Of a stretch of 64,000 nucleotides of DNA, positions 11,483 to 23,380 are shown piece by piece. Under the pieces are notes generated by a model that was not told the origin of the DNA, searched no databases, and saw only the letters and a program-made list of their open reading frames with translations. How positions within the stretch are numbered: the first letter of the stretch is position 1; the number at the start of each line of letters is the position of its first letter. Origin of the DNA: Epithemia pelagica (lineage: Eukaryota > Bacillariophyta > Bacillariophyceae > Surirellales > Surirellaceae); contig OX337238.1 in NCBI GenBank assembly GCA_946965045.2, forward strand, positions 2,418,001-2,482,000, given 5' to 3'. Made by a program: the position numbers and the translations under genes.

Positions 11483-13037
11483 GGCTTATCAACAATAAAC
11501 CCGCGGTGAGCCACAAATTGTGTGCAGCGTGAGAGGGTGGTGATAAAGTCGGACTTTTGAGGGAAAGGGCCTGCGCGGCATAATGAAATCAGCAGATTTT
11601 GAATGCGAATAACTTTGTTAATGGCAACAGCTTGTATGGAATAATGATTGGAGAGCACTTGTCCAACACAAAACAAATAAGTGTATCTCCATCAAGATAT
11701 TGGAACGACATTGACAAGTTCCTTGAAAGGTCCTTGGACCGTGGCCTCTGTGTATCGCTTTTTGAACCATTAAAACTCTCGGTGAGTTGGATCCACCTTT
11801 GCCAATACATGGGATAGTTCCTCGACAAGAGGTTGAACATGATCGATGGACCGCATGATTCATCACCACAGATCTACGTGAACAGGACGCCATCCCTTAC
11901 GACATGTGACTAGCTTGAGTGATGCGTGACACCTTCCATGTTCGGGTCAAGGTAGAGTACGGCGAAAAGAAGATTTCGGTAACACACCCAAAAGGAAGTG
12001 TAGCGTCTACATTCCACAGGTATCGGGGAGTCCCAGAACGAAGCAGGACGGCAAGTCAGCGATCATAAAAAACTGGATTTGTTGACATGCTTTGAATAGG
12101 AGGCTGCAAAGATGAAAGAAGAACCTATTTCCTTGGACCCAGAGCATACTTAAAGCGTGAAATGTACTCTCTTGTGTCTTTTCCCTTGCTTCTCCAAGAC
12201 ACTGATATTGCTTTACCGGAGCCCCGGACGTGTGTCCAGCAAACGGGTTTGGGGGCCGTACCCACTAAAGTGGACGTGAAGACCAATCACCTCCATATCG
12301 CCACAACCTTACTCTCAACCCTACCGTGGGCGCCTTGCAGTTCTTTTGTTTGGTGTTGCTGTATCCATCGCGTTCACCGAGCTTTTGTGTTTCTTGATGG
12401 ATTTCGTTTCACTCGCCACCACTCATCACGACAGCGGTCAAACGTCCAGTGAGCTGTCGGCCTCGACCTTGCTCGAGAGAGACGGTTGATTTGGTGGTGA
12501 ACGTTGAAACATGCTTGTCCATGGCAGCAACGACAATGGATTGTGGTCGAGAAAGATACCTTTTTATTTAATGCGACCCATCGGCGGGAGTCCGTCAGTC
12601 GACCCTGTGCGCGACCAAATTCCTTCCAGTGTATTTCACAATAAAATCTGAAATCTTACCTATTGCAGTCGACCCAACAACGATTGTTGCAAACAATGAA
12701 GCTCTGTGACCGATCCCTAGGTAGAACGATTGTGGTATCGTGACACAATTCACGATGGACGTTTGGCCAATTCACCTTTTCGCCATATTTTCTTGTTCCG
12801 CTGAAAGAAACCCTTACTTAATCGATTGAGAGGGGCGAGAACGAAAACCATAGAATTCCAGAAACAAGTGCCAGGAAAATAAAGCTACCTAGCCATGATT
12901 GTGGACGGCAACCATAAAATATCTTAATTGACGGTTTCTATAACGAGATTGTATTGGTGCTTCATTCTTCATAGATGTTTTCTCAACTCAAGTATCCAAG
13001 CCACATCTGTTTTCGTGTTGTCATCCCATCGGTCGCC
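11483..13037. other. Array spacer between short KCC copies 1 and 2
   Basis: No credible gene is seen. Several blocks match the next spacer (14751-16225) in the same order: GAGTTGGATCCACC (11783 versus 15001), a block with CGCCATCCCTTACG (about 11887 versus 15106), TTGACATGCTTTGAAT-like sequence (about 12080 versus 15267), GATCAATCACCTCCAT-like sequence (about 12283 versus 15482), and CGATTGTTGC (12679 versus 15888). The spacer is thus part of a tandemly duplicated unit and should contain the promoter of the gene starting at 11482. Confidence 0.6.
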
Positions 13038-14750
13038 TTACTGCCATAGGTAATTATCAATCTTTTCCTCAAGTTTCATAATTGTGCCTTGCAACGACTC
13101 AACCTTTCCATTCAACTTGATGATCAAGTCTTCAAGTTTCTCGATCCTGTCTTCTTTCATCGCTACAGATTCATCGTTCTTCGCATCCTGACTCTCCGTT
13201 CCAAAGGCCGTGGCTTCCTGTCCAGTCATCGACGCAGCATGCTTATTGTTCTCGTCGCGTGACACGGGGCTGAATGCGCGGTTGGTATGTGCGATATGAT
13301 GCTCAGGTGCATTGCCATGCTCCTTCACAACCAGCTGCTCCAGCTCTAGAATCTGCTTCACAATTGGGATCCGATCGTCCATGTCTTGGAACTGTTCCAA
13401 TTGTGTCGACAGCTCGTCAATTTGATCATGCAGATCCTGAACGGAACGGTATTTCTCGTCTTTGCACAAGGATTGCATAATGGGAAGCACTAGCTCCGCT
13501 TTTTTACCCTCTTCCATTACCGCTACATTACGGCGCTCATTCTTTGCACTTTGGATTGCCTCGTGAAGCCTTTGCATTTCGCGGTCAAGTTCGATGCGAC
13601 TAGAATAAACACTCTGACAAAAAAACAGTTGATGAGGTTCATAAAAAGGGTGCGTGGACTCTAAAAGTAACAGGATATAAATGAAGCATAAATATCACAG
13701 CAGGACCAGACGTACCTTGATATAGCGTTCGATGGTAACCAATGGAAGCGAGACGCATGAGTTTGCGTAACTTCCACCAATAACAACAACTCCGTCTCTG
13801 GTCGCAACCATGCTAAAACCATTCCTATGGGTTAATAATGTCGGGAGGTTCCACGAAGAGTTCCCGCTGGTGTCCAAAACTTCCGCACATTGAAAATCTC
13901 CCACTATTAGGCAGTGTCCCACCGTGACAACACGATGGTTGCTCTTTGGAACAGAAAGCGCCAAATCTTCATTTTGTCTCCATGTGAGTGACAATCGAAA
14001 CACCGATCTCGTATTTCCGTGCACTTTCTGGTGACCATCATTCAACTCAAGATACTCCACCGAGGCAAGTGTCTTACTCCCATCATTTCCTCCAATGGCA
14101 TAAATGCGCCGGCCAATGACTGTCATTTCAAATGATTGTCGAGCCACATTCATAGATGGGCCGGAAGTGACAGCATATGGACTTTCTACAGTCGTGTCAA
14201 CGATCTCAACAGTGGAAAGAGCAGGGTTGCTAAGATTTTTGGTACCACCAGCCACAACAATGTAGCGATTGTTCACAACGGCTGCTGCACATCGGTTTCT
14301 CTGGCTGATGCTCAGTGTATATTTTTCCTTGGTCCACTGTGTGCTTGAATCTCGAGTCAGGTCAATTATATCAATCTTTTCAATGACACTCTGCGGTTTG
14401 CCGTCTGTTTCACCTCCAATAATATAAACGCTACCGTTACAAACCGCGGCAGCATGGTTACTGCGGCTAAAATTCAAGCTTGGTCCTTCTTTCCATTTCT
14501 TCTCACCCGATCCCATTGTCAACAGAAGAACCGAATTTGTATGTCTGTATGCTTCCACTAAGTATTCTCCAGTAACCACAATCGTTTGCTGATCTTCGTC
14601 ATGATCGACAACCACTGAAGCATGTCCATGCCGCCGCCCATCCAACATTGGTGGCCATTCTGTGCTACTTCATTGAGGTACATCATCGTCACTGTCACAG
14701 CCTAGAAATGCAAGTCCAGACCGTAAGGCTTGCTCTTGGATTGACGCCAT
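13038..14750 (-). pseudogene. Short KCC protein, tandem copy 2, Trp-to-TGA near the N-terminus
   Basis: Exon 1 runs 14750-13716 and exon 2 runs 13613-13038. The 102-base intron has GTACGT and TCAG ends and phase 0. The full frame starts MASIQEQALRSGLAFLGCD like its neighbours, but the conserved PQW codon is TGA at 14672-14670. An ATG at 14648 (MLDGRRHGHASVV) could restart translation and would lose only about 34 residues before the first full kelch blade. Exon 2 begins SVYSSRIELDREM and encodes about 190 residues of coiled coil ending in IMKLEEKIDNYLWQ. It is otherwise intact, so it could still be expressed from the internal ATG. The best label is a damaged member with possibly retained function. 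Confidence 0.7.
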
Positions 14751-16225
14751 GGTGCGGTGATATGGAGGTGGCTACAATATGAGACTTTGAGGGAAAAGGG
14801 CTTCGCTTCAAAACCTCAGATGAAATCTTTGTCTTCAACTCAGCAGATGCGACCGCTGCCCGCAACAGAAAAAGGCCGCTTGAAGCCAAAGGGTGATGTT
14901 TAATTGCCTGTGTCTTTGAAGTTTCGTATGGAACTTTTCTGCAGAGACCAATATCATCTGTCGCGATGATAACTTGGAGGAATGCAAAAGTCGGCCCCGA
15001 GTTGGATCCACCCTTGTCATTACAGTCAATAGCTACTCTATGAGAGGGAGAACATGACCGAGGGACCTGTCCCAAAGATTCATTGCGACAACGGTAGCAG
15101 AACGCCATCCCTTACGGCTCGAGACTGAAAAGAGTGATGTTTGGAACGTCTCATTTCGGCTTGACTCGTGCCTGAAAACAATTCTTCGGTAGCAAACCAA
15201 GAAGGCAAGAAGGAATGTAGTGTCGGTGATTCCGACGAAGACGGTACATACATACATGGGCTTGTTGATATGCTTTGAATCGTAGGGTTCACGATGGGGC
15301 AGGTCAGAAGAACATCTTGAAAGAGTGAAACGGAGACTTTCGTATCTCATTCAGTGCTTCACGAAGAAACTTTTTTCTTTGGCTAATTGGAGAGATCCTT
15401 CCAAAGACACTTTCATCATTTTGTTTGGACTCGTGTCCGGGAAACCGTATGCGAAGTTATGTCCAATGCGATGGAGGTAAGGATCAATCACCTCCATGTC
15501 TATGTTCTTTATCATAGTCAAGCCTGCCGTGGTTGCTTCCGGTTTCCCATAGTGTTTTTGTTTGACGTTGCTGCATCCATCAAGTTCATCCAGCTGTGTG
15601 TCGTCGTTTCACTCGCAACCTCCATCCATAACGACAGTGGCCAAACATCCACGACACAGTCTACCACTTCAACGAAGGTTGACGGATCGGTCATCGCCGT
15701 CTTGAATGCAGATTGTTGACGACATTATCACAAGGATGGATTCGGAGCGTGATTTTGATTTGTGAAAAGATACCTTCCTGTAGAGCGACTCAGATGCGTT
15801 CTGATGTGGCACCGTCTGCCATTCGCTCCCATAAAATCCTTTTCACAACAAAATCTGAACTTGGTGAACACAAAACGATTGTTGCAATCGCGTACTTTCG
15901 ACTTTTGTCTAGGTTCTTCGTTTTCGACGACGACTATCATCGCATTCGTACTCGCCTCCTGAATGAGATGACATCTGTTTTCACAAAAAATCGGATCTGG
16001 ACTAGATTAGGAAGAAGACATTGTGGCGAGAATGATTGTGAACGTCAATCGCAAACTGTCTGAATTGACGGTTCCAAGAAAAGATTGCAGTGTTTTTTTA
16101 TCTTTTTTCCTAGTTTCCTGAAGTTGATGGTCCATCATATTATCATTTCGTCATCCAATCTTTCGCTTAAGTACCAGCCATCATCAACGATTTTCTTTAG
16201 TTCTTCAATCATGCCTTTTTGTTTC
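14751..16225. other. Array spacer between short KCC copies 2 and 3
   Basis: Duplicate of the spacer at 11483-13037, with matching blocks in the same order but many substitutions and small indels. No ORF with homology was found. The promoter of the copy starting at 14750 should lie at its left end. Confidence 0.6.
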
Positions 16226-17961
16226 TCAACCCATGTACCGGCCATCATCAATCTTGTTCTTTAGTTCGTGAATCATGCGATTTTGTTCCTGAACCGTATC
16301 AATCAGTTCGACGACCCTGTCTTCAAGCTTTGCGATCTTCGCAGCCACCGCTTCATCGTTGAACGCACCATGGACCTCCCTGCCAATGGCCACTGTTTCC
16401 GCTTGCCCCATTGCAGATGCAGACCGCTTCTTGCTCTCGCGTAACAACGGGCCTGACACACGATTGGTATGAGCGATCTCGTCCCCAGCAACAGTGCCAT
16501 GATTCTGCGCCAAAAGCTGCTCCAGCTCCGCAATTTGTTTCACGATGGGGATCCGCTCTTGGATGCTTTGAACTCTTTCCAATTCTGTCTCTAGCTTGTC
16601 AATTTGATCGTGCAGATCTTGGGCTGAGCGGTATTTCTCCTCTTTACACAAAGATAGCAGAATGGGAAGCACGTGTTCCGAATTTTCACCCTCTTCCAAA
16701 ACTGCAACGTTGCGACGTTCAGACTTTGCACTTTCGATCGCCAAACGATGGCGTTTGATTTCGTCGTCGAGTTCGGTCCGAGTCCGACTGGCAAACATAG
16801 TCTGAAAAATCATGAGTCATTCATGTCGCTAGGCGTTCGTAAAAGAGGTTTTAGCAAGACACGTACCTGAAGTTGTTGCTTCCGCGTAACCAGTGGAATG
16901 GACGTACAAAGATGATCCCCCTTCCCGCCGATTACAACAATGCCCTTTGCAGTGGCAACCATAGTCGAATGCTCCTGCCAGTTCAAAGACGGAAGGTGCC
17001 ACACATGGAAGCCATTGGTGTCGAGAACCTCCACCATGTTGCGGCCCACAATTTCGGTCTTACCCCCTCCCACGATTAGACAGGACCCCACTCGAACGAC
17101 ATCATGCTCAGAACGAGGAACGGAAAGAGATAGCTCCTTAAGCATTTTCCATTTGCGAGAGGATGGAAAAGTTGTCCTTGTGTTCTCAAACTCAGCCATG
17201 GGGCTGTCGTTGAATTCAAAGTACTCGACAGAGCCTAGCCACCCGTATCCAAGATCGCCACACCCTCCAGTCACATAAATCCGTCCACCAACGACAGAGA
17301 TTCCACATGATTTTCGAGCTACATTCAAGGAAGGACCCGAAAACGTGGCATGATAGCTGTCCACTGCCGTATCAATAATGTCTATCGACGAAAGCAATTC
17401 ATAGTTTTTGCGGTGCTCGGACTTACTGTAGCCACCAACAACGACAATGTATCGATCATGTACAGCGGTTGCGGCACAGTCATATCTGGTTTTGGACAAT
17501 AGACAGCTAACTGTCGTCCACCGATTGTCCTTCGATGGAACCAAGTTCGAAATATCAATCTTTTCAATACTCATGTTTCCGCTACAGGCGTAACGAGGGC
17601 CCCCGCCCAAGACGTAAACACTACCGCCGCACACAACTGCTACATGACCTGACCTCTTTTCAATCAAACTGGGTCCTTCTTCCCATTTTTTCTCGTCCGC
17701 TCCCACAGTCATTAAAAGCACTGAATTTGTAACGACATAGAATTCGTGCTGTCGGTATGGCAAATGATTATTGAGTTTATATCCTCCTGTCACCACAACT
17801 GTTTGTTGGTCATTGTCGTGGTCGACAACCACTGCAGCATGTTCATACCGCGCAAGTGGAGGCCATTCTGTGGTACTCCATTGAGGTACATGGTCATCTT
17901 TATTGTCACAGCCTAGAAATGCAAGGCCAGATCGCAAGGCTTGCTTCTGGATCGACGCCAT
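16226..17961 (-). CDS. Short KCC protein, tandem copy 3, intact
   Basis: Exon 1 runs 17961-16867 and exon 2 runs 16801-16226. The 65-base intron has GTACGT and TCAG ends and a phase-0 join, giving about 556 residues without a stop. I chose the ATG at 17961 (MASIQKQALRSGLAFLGCD) because it matches the start of the paralogues; a longer reading would need a GTG. Exon 1 is a six-bladed kelch propeller, with blades ending VVVTGGY, VYVLGGG, YIVVVGG, IYVTGGC, CLIVGGG and IVVIGGK. Exon 2 starts TMFASRTRTELDDEIKRHRL and is mostly coiled coil, ending NRMIHELKNKIDDGRYMG. This is the only undamaged member of the minus-strand tandem array, so the best candidate for a working short form. Confidence 0.8.
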
Positions 17962-19579
17962 GATGGTGCATCCAGCTAACACAGTGGTGTACCGACCGTT
18001 GGTTGGAATCTCGGACTTACAGGCACCCTATGAGGTTGGAATCTCGGACTTACAGGGAATTGCAGCGAAACCTGAAGGAAATCTCTCCAGAAAAAGTTGG
18101 GGAGGAGTGCAATCCGAAAAACTCCCAATTCACAGCCATGCTGGAAGAGCACTCCGTCCAACCCAAAAAATAACGCAAGACATATTCATCGTACAAAAGC
18201 CTTTGCCGCAGATTGTGCGTGGGAAGGTGAAACGTTGGGTTTGCCAATCAACCGGCCTATATTCCTGCAGCACAAGTACTTGTTCCAATCGAAAGGAGAG
18301 ATGGAGGGAGACTGCGACACTCCAACCACCAAACCAATCGCAACTCGGCGTCACCCATTCCTGCCGATAACCAAACCTCCTGCACGAATTGGACGTGTCG
18401 CAGCAGTAATAGCAGAACCAGAACCCATGACACGGAACGCAGTGGATCAACTCGAGAATGGGGATCATCCTCCTTCGTTTGGTAGACTCTATAGAATCAT
18501 GGTGTATCTGGAGACTCTTGGTTTCTTCCTCGCCCCATAACCTGTGCTGCCGTCCTGTCGTCACTGTGGTGGGTCTAGGGCCAATCCCTATCGACACATT
18601 TGCATGTATCTCTAGCTATATAATAGCTCGCTAGGAGTGTGAGGTGTCTCTCGAGGCAAACCAGTAACTGCTTTGGGTCAGGACCACAGAGTCGAGTCGT
18701 CCGGTCCGTGCATCGTCTGGGGACCACACCGGAGTTCTTCCAATGGCGAGTGGGTTGCGGTTCACCTTGATTGGTGGCACACACACGGATGACTCTGTCA
18801 TGCTCCTCGTGCACCGAAAACGATCCTATTTCGACTGTGGTGTTCCTGGACGATGATGATGATGATCCACAATCATCGCCGAGCAACGACCGGTTTTCAT
18901 CGCATGATGGAAGGAGCAGCACAGAAACTCTCTCGATCCCCTAGAGTACGACAGCTTGTGTTGATTCATCACAGCTCTCTTCAAGAAGAGGAGAGGGTGT
19001 GATTCTCTTCGCATGCCGACTTTTGACCAACATAAAGAACGAGAGCGTCATTGGAAAAATTTGAAGAAATGATAAGGCGAAATAATAAAGACTCAATAGA
19101 CCGACTGTCGCTGCGACATGGAGGCAATTGAGAATCAAGTCGAATGGCCGTTTTATAAGGCATGAGGCAATTGTATCAAATGCCGGAAGACACGCGACCG
19201 AAAAAAGTATCTTCTATTGCGCGACGATTTGGGATGCGATATCCGCAACCTGACCCCATCTTTGGGGTGCGAGCGCCAACAACAACGAGGAGGATCTTTC
19301 TCGTTTGGATCCTACTCGCTTTCATAGTATATAATAGTTTGTTCTCTTGCAGCAGCCTTGGCACAATCTCACAACCACCACCACCAGGCTCCGTGTCCTC
19401 CTTGCATTCGATTTCTGTGTTGCAGCAACTCTCGTATCCTTTTGTTCTGGACCGACACTGAGTGGACGGCCATCCCAACACACCCCAAATCACTATATTG
19501 GGTATAAGATCGATACTACTACCACCACCGCTTGTCGACAACGACGACATCTTCTTCTTCTTCTTTTTCGTTTTCTGTC
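17962..19579. other. Divergent spacer between short KCC copy 3 and the oxidoreductase gene
   Basis: About 1.6 kb without a supported gene. It must hold the promoters of two divergent genes. Besides the direct repeat at 18001-18056 I see nothing with a clear function. ORFs of up to 155 codons occur on both strands here but show no family features and overlap each other. Confidence 0.5.
18001..18056. repeat. 23-bp perfect direct repeat, two copies
   Basis: A 23-base sequence starting GGTTGGAATCTCGG occurs at 18001-18023 and again at 18034-18056, with a 10-base spacer. It lies about 40-95 bases upstream of the ATG of the minus-strand KCC gene. It could be a tandem regulator site in that promoter or a simple local duplication. 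Confidence 0.75.
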
Positions 19580-20656
19580 ATGGACCCTTCCACGGCACCC
19601 ACCAATCACGTGGCCGCCGCCGCTGCCGACACGGTGCCAGTCTCCACCGAGGCAACCGCCACCACCACCACCACCAAGACGGCCGTTGCCGGATGGCCCA
19701 CTCGGCTCCTTCGCAAAGTCACCGTGGTGGAACCTACCGACTCGCACTTGGCCGTCCATACCCTCACCTTTGCCATTCCCCCCACTATCAATCCAAACGA
19801 CGACAACAACGACAAGAAGGACGAGAACGACAGTCGTCGTAAAAAAGTCATTGCCCATGCGCAAGTCCGCTTGGACCATGGCGATGTGGTCAAACTGGTC
19901 ATTCCGCACTACAAACCCAAATCCTATAGCATGAGTGCCTTGCGACTGACGCCGGAACAAGAATTTGATGTCACCTTCAAGGTCTACCCCAATGGTCGCG
20001 CCAGTGGCTACTTGAATCGATTGCAGATTGGCGACACGATTCAGTCGTTTGGCATGGCCAAGAATAAATGTCGGAATCCGGGTGGGAAATGGATTGGCAT
20101 TGTCGCCTATGGGGTCGGCATTACCGAAGCCTTGCCTGTGGCACGCGCCGAATTGGAACGACCCGGACCAGGACCACCAACCACCGTTACGTTGTTGTGG
20201 GCCTCTCGAACCCTCCACGATACCTTTTGGCACGATCAAATTCAAGCCTTGCAACACGCCTATCCGTGTTCTCCTCCAACGACTACCACCGAATCGAGTT
20301 CCGAAACCAACAGCAACAACAACGACTCTACGAATCGATTTGAAATGGCCTTTTTGTTTTCTCGGGAAAGCAACGAGTTTTTTCAAGCCCTTTCTTCTTC
20401 TTCGGCTGCTTCGAATGCCACTACGACGACGAGCCAGGTGCACATTCCCGTGTCGATTCGACAAGCTCGACATGTCTTGTCGGGTCGTGTGACGGCGTCC
20501 GTCTTGTCGACCGTCTTTGATCAGGCCTGTCACGAGAAGGAGCACGCGCGATTCTTGTCGGTGGGAACCAAGGATATGATGGCCTTTACCAGTCAATTGC
20601 TCACCAACGAATTGGGATTCGAGTTTCCCCACAATGAATTGCTTCCCAAACAATAA
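19580..20656 (+). CDS. FAD/NAD(P)-binding oxidoreductase, 3' end displaced by a transposon
   Basis: The ATG at 19580 is preferred because the only earlier in-frame start is TTG. About 358 residues. After a Thr/Ala-rich leader, KPKSYSMSALR (113-122) matches the R-x-Y-S flavin-binding motif of the ferredoxin reductase fold, followed by VYPNGRASGYLNRLQIGD. GIVAYGVGITEALPVARAEL is the Gly-rich NAD(P) motif, and FLSVGTKDMM resembles the C-terminal nucleotide-binding CGxxxM position. A cytochrome b5 reductase-like or related flavin reductase role fits, with partner unknown. The protein ends LPKQ followed by TAA triplets that belong to the tail of the inserted non-LTR element. The original Lys-rich tail lies at 26178-26270. 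All catalytic regions remain, so the truncated protein may still work. A second copy is at 42085-42985. Confidence 0.75.
   Translation: MDPSTAPTNHVAAAAADTVPVSTEATATTTTTKTAVAGWPTRLLRKVTVVEPTDSHLAVHTLTFAIPPTINPNDDNNDKKDENDSRRKKVIAHAQVRLDHGDVVKLVIPHYKPKSYSMSALRLTPEQEFDVTFKVYPNGRASGYLNRLQIGDTIQSFGMAKNKCRNPGGKWIGIVAYGVGITEALPVARAELERPGPGPPTTVTLLWASRTLHDTFWHDQIQALQHAYPCSPPTTTTESSSETNSNNNDSTNRFEMAFLFSRESNEFFQALSSSSAASNATTTTSQVHIPVSIRQARHVLSGRVTASVLSTVFDQACHEKEHARFLSVGTKDMMAFTSQLLTNELGFEFPHNELLPKQ
20637..20653 (+). repeat. Target site duplication, left copy
   Basis: AATTGCTTCCCAAACAA here matches AATTGCTCCCCAAACAA at 26161-26177 with one mismatch. The two copies flank the non-LTR element exactly. 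The left copy is part of the oxidoreductase coding sequence. Confidence 0.85.
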
Positions 20657-20665
20657 TAATAATAA
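20654..20665 (-). repeat. 3' microsatellite tail of the non-LTR element
   Basis: Short AAT repeat directly after the left target duplication. On the element strand it reads as TTA repeats, a simple-repeat tail of the kind several non-LTR clades carry in place of poly-A. In the host gene it supplies tandem in-frame TAA stop codons. Confidence 0.7.
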
Positions 20666-20873
20666 CTCATGGATTAGTTCTTACAGAACTGCCTAGGGCT
20701 TTAACGTCGCTTAGGAACCTAGGGAGACATTGTCCCGCCGGGCCAAGTCGACCAACGAAAAAGAAACACTCACGTATCACAAAAGAAAACAAAGAAACAC
20801 TCGTAACCACCGGTTACGGGACATAAAGAAACTGGGCTGGGATGATGGCTTCAGCAGAGGCGCGGGGCCAGGC

Positions 20874-23246
20874 TTACGACGGTGTGCCAGAGGGCCGAAA
20901 GAATTGCCGAAATCGTCGTTGTTGCAGCCGAAGCCTGCGCACCGGAGCCGAAGATCCATGCTGTGCCATACGACGGATAAAAAGATCCTGGATCCGGGGT
21001 GGGTCCTGCAACCGGGCTGACAAGGGGCGCCGTAGCAGAAGGCGCATGGCGGAGGAAAGAGCTGGCGGCGGGGAAGCGTAGACCATCCGAATAGCATGCT
21101 GCCGTTCGGCTTGAAGACGAGCCGCTTCCGCCGCATGGAATATTCCATTGCGGTGTTCCCAAAGATCCCATGAGACCTCCCATACTTTCGCGATCAATAA
21201 AGCCAGCCATCGACGGCCCGAATTCCGTTTCCCCAGAAACCTGTAATAAATATCTTGAACTTCCACCCATTCAGGGGCCCAAAAACCAAACATAGCCGCT
21301 TCCCAACCTAATGCAGCCTGAGATCTGGCAGCTTGTTCAAGGCACGGAACAGTAGAATGAATCTCCGTAGATACCCTTTGATGAGCGAAATCCGTAAGGG
21401 CGCGGATGATCACCTCGGTTGCTCCCGGCTGGGTATGACGGGACTGTAGCCATTGCTGTAGATCGACGAGTCGTTGGGACCATAATTCCAACGCCTCCGA
21501 GTGTTGACAGGAGAAAACATGGGCCGCGGTTTCAACTTCACGGTGGCAACGCGGGCAGACCGGCGAACGCCATGCTCGGCGGCGAACCATCTCCACTCCG
21601 ACAGCCGAGCGACCGGCTGTTGACTTGATTACCCAGTGGCGACGCGATTGGGGTAAGTGCTCAAGTGCCGTGGAATAGGACGACCATGCCACATGATCCA
21701 AAGTACCGTGACCGAAACGACCCAACCTAGTCCAGTGGTCCTTGAGGGGAGGGGCGAGCACATGGCTACGTAGCTGTGAAGCCAGATTATGAACGACGAA
21801 CGTCGAGCCCAACAAAATAGGTGGTAATGGGGCTGGGGGAAACTGTGGAACGTCGTCTTCCGGAACTCGCTCGTATACCAACGCAGCGCGGGCATCTGCG
21901 GCAATATTGCGTTTGGCCCAGGTATCGAGGGGGCCCTGGGTCAGATCTTGGTGTCCACGAATATGGCGTGGAATCCACCGCAGTTGGGGTAATGTAGCAA
22001 TGGTTTGTTGAGTTAAAGATACAAGGTCCCAACTGTGATCTCCGAGTGATGGCTGTCGGGGATACAACAAGATACGGTCAAGGACCGCTTGGCTATCGGT
22101 GCCGAACTGAATTATACCGGGCATCTGGGGAAAAAAGCGACACACACTCCGAATCATCTGGGCGATCGACAGTAATCCGACAAGTTCGCTGCGGAAGGAA
22201 CATTGGGCCTCCGCTGGTCCAGGAACGCGAAGCCCCGCAGACAGATGCGAAATCGTCGACGAGTCGAAAGCGATACACCAAGCGGCAGTGCCATTCACGC
22301 CGGTATTGGCCGATCCATCGGACACTGCCTCCAACGTACCCCGAGAGACGGCACGCAGGAACTGATCGTAAATTGCAGGGTCATCCGGGGGGTCGAACCA
22401 TGTCTGAGCGAATGCCTCGTACTCCGGCGCGTAGAAATTGGGCCGTGGTGGAGAAAGGCTAAGGTTCGGCGAGAAGGGCAGTTGAATCGGCCTGGCGTCC
22501 CAGCTAAGGAGAGACACCCATTCCGGGTGAGGGACCAAGTCCGCGGGGAAGAGGGCCGGCTGCAACAAGAGGCCCCCATAGGATAAACTACCCGAGGGAC
22601 CGTGGTACCGTCGACGTCCGCGACGGCCAGGTAACACACCATATACGTGCCAGCAATCTTCGGTTACCGGAATGAAAACCCGATCAAGAGCTGGACAGAA
22701 CAATGAGAGAGTCGACCGAACAGAGGTATGGTCCCACAATCCCAAAGTAGTAGTCAGTGAGCGGAAACGCGAGTCGACACCAAAGGTGGTCATTAAACTC
22801 CGCTGCCAAAGAGGCCAATCCAGCGCGGACGAAGGAGGTGCCATGGGCCAGGTCTCCTGCCGCGGGCGCCGTCCGCACGAGGCGGAGCCGGTCCACGCCG
22901 AGGGCAAAATCGTCCGTCCATCACAAGAAACAATCTCCGCTAACGAAAGAACGCGAAGAAACATTCTGCATTGGTTCAGGCGAGCAAGCACAGGCTCGGA
23001 CCGGATGCCGGCCTCCCAGAACGCATCCATGAGAAAACGATCGCCGGACCGCAGCTCAGGAGGAGACGGGGGAAGCGAAATACGATACAAGTCGCAAAAT
23101 TCCCACAACGCTTTGGCCCATGAGGACACGGCCCAGGTGGACCAGGGATGGAACGGGAGGTCGAAGGGCGGACAGGCAGAGCCCACTTCCAATTGAAGAT
23201 ACTCCAGCGAAGCACGAAGGAGACATCCAGTAATACTCGTAGGCTA
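20874..23246 (-). pseudogene. Non-LTR element: thumb remnant, RNase H and zinc knuckle region
   Basis: One frame covers this region apart from a TAG at 23246-23244. RNase H signatures are in order: AVSDGSANTGVNG (first Asp), CSFRSELVGLLSIAQ (Glu), FGTDSQAVLDRI (second Asp) and RHIRGHQDL with DTWAKRNIAADA (His and last Asp). Downstream CPRCHREVETAAHVFSC is a CX2CX8HX4C motif like those after RNase H in I-type and related elements. A TTG rather than an ATG begins the longest open stretch, as expected for the middle of a polyprotein. Confidence 0.75.
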
Positions 23247-23380
23247 CCGGCCAAAAAGAATAAAGGCCGAGACATGCGCGATTCCTTGTTCCACGTAGAG
23301 GTTCGGCAACGAAAATCCTCCCACTTTAGTCGGACCATACACCACGTCGCGGGGCATAGACCGCACTATGTGCGAACGGC

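Noticed and set aside
14670-14672. TGA as a Trp codon (altered genetic code), suggested by Trp-to-TGA in copy 2
   Set aside because: Intact genes use TGG for Trp and end in TGA (33176 copy, LTR element neighbours), and another copy has TAA at a Trp position. Pseudogene decay explains both.
18001-18056. Possible CRISPR-like repeat
   Set aside because: Only two units with a 10-base spacer in a eukaryotic setting; no cas genes and no array.
19493-20653. Open frame of 386 codons antisense to the oxidoreductase gene
   Set aside because: It mirrors a coding sequence, has no domain signatures, is low complexity (Arg and Gly runs opposite Ser/Thr/Asn codons), and the plus strand has clear flavin and nucleotide-binding motifs.
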